Source of the DNA: a virus
Reading direction: 5' to 3' (one strand)
IMG/VR virus record: IMGVR_UViG_3300036791_000423
Coordinates: 1-61,268 of that record
Length of the DNA stretch: 61,268 nucleotides
Shown: positions 58,166 through 61,268 of the stretch, piece after piece
Layout of the letters: every line of letters starts with the position of its first letter
How positions within the stretch are numbered: the first letter of the stretch is position 1
The notes under the pieces: generated by a model
What the model saw: only the letters and a program-made list of their open reading frames with translations
What the model was told of the DNA's origin: nothing
Database searches by the model: none
Position numbers and translations under genes: made by a program

Positions 58166-58328
58166 GGTGGCTCCTATGCGCAAAAGATTTTAGATGCTTG
58201 GAAGCGGTCGCAAATTTCTTTGCGATTTTCTGCCTCCTGGCCTGACAATTAGCACAAGCCAAAAGCCGCTGCCAATTCAGTCTAGCTGTTTTTTCTGCCA
58301 ACAGAAAAGATCGACGAAACGGCCTCAC
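58158..58328 (-). CDS. Small basic protein, GTG start, coupled
   Basis: 56 codons from GTG 58328 (GTGA overlap with the Ig-like stop) to a TGA that overlaps the next ATGAATGA. RPFRRSFLLAEKTARLNWQR, then CANCQARRQKIAKKFATAS: very basic, with a CxxC. The couplings at both ends and the absence of a gap favour translation, but it could be a spacer. Confidence 0.45.
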   Translation of the reverse strand: MRPFRRSFLLAEKTARLNWQRLLACANCQARRQKIAKKFATASKHLKSFAHRSHHE

Positions 58329-58810
58329 GCCCTTGGTTCAGCGTGCGGCGCAATCGGTTGTGCCTCACCGAGCGGCTGAACGCTACCCGCAACCGCTTCA
58401 CCAGCCACGACTTCGATATCACAGATGGTGACAAGACTGCGCACGCCGCTACCAAGATCAGCATCAGCGGTTGCCGTCACCTGACACTGGCCAGCCTTGC
58501 CAACCGGCACAACAGTACAAATAGCACTGTCCTGACCATCAACCCTGACTGTTACAATATCGGTATCAGACGAACTCCAGCTTACCGCACCGTCAACCTC
58601 GGCCGGATTGTTGTTAGCATCCACATAAGTCACTTCCATATTAACTTGGTGATCCACTGGCAGATTATACATCACGTGATCTCCCTCAACGATGATTGAA
58701 AACTGTTCATATTCTATCGTCAACAATTGCTTGCCGATTGACGGCTCTTCGACTTCTTCAACAATCCGGAGCGGATTGGTAAAAACAATTTCAAGCCGTT
58801 GTTCATTCAT
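58325..58810 (-). CDS. Ig-like (BIG2-type) structural protein
   Basis: 161 residues from the ATG at 58810. VDHQVNMEVTYVDANNNPAE, VSWSSSDTDIVTVRVDG and GQCQVTATADADLGSG have the bacterial Ig-like fold seen on phage virions, where it helps surface attachment. Its C-terminal tail (GSVQPLGEAQPIAPHAE) is Pro/Ala-rich. Probably a head decoration. Confidence 0.7.
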   Translation of the reverse strand: MNEQRLEIVFTNPLRIVEEVEEPSIGKQLLTIEYEQFSIIVEGDHVMYNLPVDHQVNMEVTYVDANNNPAEVDGAVSWSSSDTDIVTVRVDGQDSAICTVVPVGKAGQCQVTATADADLGSGVRSLVTICDIEVVAGEAVAGSVQPLGEAQPIAPHAEPRA

Positions 58811-58905
58811 TGCGCCATCCACGCAATCAACATCAGCAATATCAACATGGCACCAATACCAAACCAAACCCAAAGCTTGACGTTATCCAACGGACCGAAA
58901 CGCAT
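58807..58905 (-). CDS. Small membrane peptide
   Basis: 32 residues, one membrane helix (VWFGIGAMLILLMLIAWMAQ). AGGGGTAGGGCA upstream and ATGA overlap with the Ig-like gene support translation. Placed between terminase and head genes; function unknown. Confidence 0.55.
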   Translation of the reverse strand: MRFGPLDNVKLWVWFGIGAMLILLMLIAWMAQ

Positions 58906-58923
58906 TGCCCTACCCCTTTTATT

Positions 58924-60525
58924 CTACCCAATCAATGCTGAGATATCAATGATGTTGCTTTGCATCGGTGCAACGGAAAATGCATCCGCCAGCGCCACCA
59001 ATCCGTCAATCCGCCCATTCGATCGTTGCTTCGACAATTTGCGTGCACTGTCATTGCCCTCGACCACTGCACAAGCCGCGCACATCGCCATCACAGGATG
59101 ATTACCGTGCGCAATATTCCGATCAATGATAGCCTGTTCCATGTCACGCAATGCAGGTGTCATGGTCAAGGTGCCTTGCCCGACCTCGACAAATTTTTCG
59201 GCAATCACCGCATCAGTGAATCCGGCCTGCTTTAGCCACGGCGTAAGATATTTCATACCCCATCGGTCAAACGCCAGCTTCTTGATCGAATACTCCTTGA
59301 AAAATTCGAACAGCCGTTGCGCGACATATTCATAGGATATCGATGCACCGGGTGTGGTCTCGAGAAAACCCTGATCATGCCAAAGATCGTACGGCACATG
59401 GTCACGCTGCGCTTTCTCGCGCAATCCTTCAGACGGCAGCCAAAACCAAGGCTGCACCTGCCACACCTTGTCAACGCGGCCCATGATTACAAACGCGGTA
59501 AGGTCCTGCACCGATGACAGATCAAGACCGGCATAGACCTCGATGCCGTGCAAATCCTTGACCGGCGAGCCACACAGCCGCCACGTGGTCGCGGACACGA
59601 ATGGATTACTGGCTTCGACGCGACGGTTCAGCACAAGATTTTCATATTCAGCCTGACGTGCTGGCATCCGCCTTGCGTTCTCGGCCATTGCGATCACTTC
59701 AGAGCAATTCATAAAAATATCAAAGCTTGGATTGGCAGCCCGGATCGCCGCCTCGGTAAACGGGTCCTCGAATTCCTTGCCTGCCGTGTTCAGCCGCAAT
59801 ACTGTTTTCGGATCATGACCACCCGCCGCATCGTCAATCAGTACTGATAACAGATCATTGTCGTTAGGTGCCTGCGTGCTGATGATGATCGACAACGGGT
59901 CTTCCTGTGCCGCGGTGGCCGTCTCCAGCGCCTCGTATAATGTCGATCGCGGCCCACGCACTTGCCCCAGCTCATCATGCATGATCAAGGCCGGTGACAG
60001 GCCAAAGGCCGTTGTGGCTTCTGCCGCCAAGGCCCGATAGGTAATGCCCAGCGAATCGCAGATCAATGTCTTTACTGACTCCTTGATAGTGATAAAGTTA
60101 TATAGTGCACCGTTGAGCCGGATCATCTTTACCGCTAGGCTAAAGATCAATGCGGCTTGATCCCGCGATGTAGCCGATGAATAAAGCTGGCTGTTCTTGC
60201 GGTATTCAGGCCCTACCAGATGTAACAACAGGATCATCGCCGCTTCGGTGGTCTTGGCGTTCTTGCGTCCACGAGACAAGATCGCGCGCCGTGTCCCATG
60301 TGGATTATCATAGATCGCCCGGAAATCCTCTTTCATAAACTCGGCCATCACCAAAGGCTGTCCGACAAACTTACCTTCTGGTATCTTGATATATTTCTCG
60401 CACCATAGGATATTGCGTTCGGCGCGCGAAAGTAAGATCGGCTGCGGTGGTGCAGCCTTGCTGGCCAACGGCTTGACAACCGGCTTGACCTTCTTCTGAA
60501 CCTTCTTGACCGCCTTACGAACCAT
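58924..60525 (-). CDS. terL: Terminase large subunit
   Basis: 533 residues. Packaging ATPase: SRGRKNAKT (Walker A, residues 84-92), LSPALIMHDELGQ (Walker B, D185 E186), ISTQAPNDND coupling motif. Nuclease domain: YAGLDLSSVQDLTAF (D336, D342) and AFDRWGM. A Lys-rich N-terminus (KAVKKVQKKVKPVVK) precedes. HK97-like TerL clade by pattern. Preceded 2 nt away by the small subunit. Confidence 0.93.
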   Translation of the reverse strand: MVRKAVKKVQKKVKPVVKPLASKAAPPQPILLSRAERNILWCEKYIKIPEGKFVGQPLVMAEFMKEDFRAIYDNPHGTRRAILSRGRKNAKTTEAAMILLLHLVGPEYRKNSQLYSSATSRDQAALIFSLAVKMIRLNGALYNFITIKESVKTLICDSLGITYRALAAEATTAFGLSPALIMHDELGQVRGPRSTLYEALETATAAQEDPLSIIISTQAPNDNDLLSVLIDDAAGGHDPKTVLRLNTAGKEFEDPFTEAAIRAANPSFDIFMNCSEVIAMAENARRMPARQAEYENLVLNRRVEASNPFVSATTWRLCGSPVKDLHGIEVYAGLDLSSVQDLTAFVIMGRVDKVWQVQPWFWLPSEGLREKAQRDHVPYDLWHDQGFLETTPGASISYEYVAQRLFEFFKEYSIKKLAFDRWGMKYLTPWLKQAGFTDAVIAEKFVEVGQGTLTMTPALRDMEQAIIDRNIAHGNHPVMAMCAACAVVEGNDSARKLSKQRSNGRIDGLVALADAFSVAPMQSNIIDISALIG

Positions 60526-60527
60526 GG

Positions 60528-61079
60528 TTATCCAATCGCCTCCCTAGCCGCACCGCGCTTATCCCATGGTGCACCGGCTGGTGCCTGATCTTCACTGGTA
60601 TAATCCACCGCTAGATTGGTATCATTCCACGGGCTCGCGTGCTGGATCGTTGGCATATTGCGCTCAACATCCCTGCGTATCGCCGCTTTCATATCCTTGT
60701 TTAACGCCATTACTTTGTGTCGGGTTGTCGTATTGGCCCGTGATGCTATACTTAAAGTAGTCGCCAGCTTTTTGACCTGATCGGTAATCTTACGTTGTTC
60801 GATGGACATGAACCGCGCGTTATACCAATCTTTGGCTTTCTTTAGTTCTTTGACAGATTGTTGAAAATCGCGTGATCGCACCACAGCTCTGACATATTCA
60901 GCAAGTATACCAAAAGACTCGCGGGCAAACCAGTTTGGTGGTAATGCACCGACAACCGACTCCCATTCAGCGTTTTCTTCTGCCGTCAATTTATAGTGCA
61001 CTGGTGCCTTTGGGCGCGGTATCTGCGCCAGCATGTCTTCTTCGGTTTGCAACGCTGCATGGGTTAGTTTGCTAGGCAT
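60528..61079 (-). CDS. terS: Terminase small subunit, P27-like
   Basis: 183 residues. HYKLTAEENAEWESVVGALP, then WFARESFGILAEYVRAVVRS and KKLATTLSIASRANTTTRHK resemble P27-type small terminases that bind the packaging start site. Start at 61079 near a candidate upstream control region. Confidence 0.8.
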   Translation of the reverse strand: MPSKLTHAALQTEEDMLAQIPRPKAPVHYKLTAEENAEWESVVGALPPNWFARESFGILAEYVRAVVRSRDFQQSVKELKKAKDWYNARFMSIEQRKITDQVKKLATTLSIASRANTTTRHKVMALNKDMKAAIRRDVERNMPTIQHASPWNDTNLAVDYTSEDQAPAGAPWDKRGAAREAIG

Positions 61080-61268
61080 AATTACTTCCGATTTTCCTTA
61101 CAGTGGATTAGGGTCCGATTAGGTCCGATCTGGACTAGGACCGATCTGGCCCTATCATAGGAAATTTTCCTACTTTTGGGATGTCAAGCTAATTCCTTTA
61201 CACTATTCCGATTTTCGGTACGCTAAGTCCTTACGATTATTCGTAAATTCACGATGACTAAATTCTCG
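61080..61268 (-). promoter_or_regulatory. Upstream control region of the late operon
   Basis: 189 nt without a gene. The word TCCGAT recurs several times (for example 61115, 61124 and 61142). TAGGAAATTTTCCTA (61158-61172) is an inverted repeat with 7-bp arms. On the minus strand a TTGACA is present but 22 nt from TATGAT, too long for a standard promoter. TTTACACTATTCC (61199) resembles the word at 22310. A late-gene activator or repressor site is likely here. Confidence 0.5.

Noticed and set aside
61150-61184. Standard sigma70 promoter for the late operon
   Set aside because: TTGACA and TATGAT on the minus strand are 22 nt apart, too far; kept only as a control region.
1-61268. tRNA genes, integrase, transposase, helicase or primase
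   Set aside because: Looked for CCA-ended cloverleafs and the typical protein motifs and saw none; a computed search would be needed to be certain.

Overview
The window looks like most or all of a tailed double-stranded DNA phage with a contractile tail (myovirus morphology) and a tail/baseplate module laid out like phage Mu. I see no integrase, transposase, tRNA, rRNA or CRISPR array. The host is probably an alphaproteobacterium: one early gene carries the zinc motif of GcrA, a regulator of that class, and several small proteins resemble rhizobial phage proteins. The host call is inference.

There are two transcription arms. The plus-strand arm (about 776-25918) holds roughly 60 small, tightly packed, often ATGA-overlapping early and DNA-metabolism genes. 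The minus-strand arm (61079 down to 28579, plus the pair at the left edge) holds packaging, head, tail, baseplate, fibre and lysis genes. The arms diverge near 571-775 and converge on 25919-28520. If the sequence is circular, the ORF cut at base 1 closes four codons across the junction (ACG AGA ATT TAG), so the window may be a complete 61 kb circular map.

Plus arm: GcrA-like and small genes (776-3480); many unknown small genes separated by structured leaders (3481-10086); a DUF6884-type gene with a terminator hairpin inside its 5' coding sequence (10485); a 7-deazaguanine DNA-modification cluster of QueC, QueD, FolE, DpdA and, after a clamp-like gene, QueE (10963-16235); a proofreading family A DNA polymerase (17560-19491); then unknown genes and a secreted ClpP-like protease (22834). 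The QueC homologue has lost all four zinc cysteines while keeping its PP-loop. This raises the possibility that the modified base is the amide ADG rather than preQ0.

Minus arm in transcription order: small and large terminase; a small membrane peptide; an Ig-like protein; a first HK97-fold capsid protein; a TPR/heptosyltransferase-like protein; a methyltransferase; a prohead protease fused to a second capsid protein; portal; a collagen-like head fibre; head-tail connectors; sheath; tube; a frameshifted tail chaperone pair; two tandem paralogous tape-measure genes; a DNA-circularisation protein split into two genes; hub, spike, gp46, J and gp48 baseplate proteins; fibres; amidase and small membrane lysis candidates; and a strong terminator at 28521-28555.

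The most unusual feature is the 2.6 kb convergence zone. It contains 35 exact copies of GCAGGC embedded in pentanucleotides of the form GCNNN that keep a 5-nt phase. Spacings between markers are mostly 4+5n (44, 49, 54, 59, 64, 69, 74 ...). It is essentially non-coding except for one small membrane-protein gene in its middle. The second unusual feature is a family of at least seven intergenic leaders. In each, a long-range outer stem competes with a hairpin placed just before the ribosome binding site, and compensatory changes between copies support both pairings.
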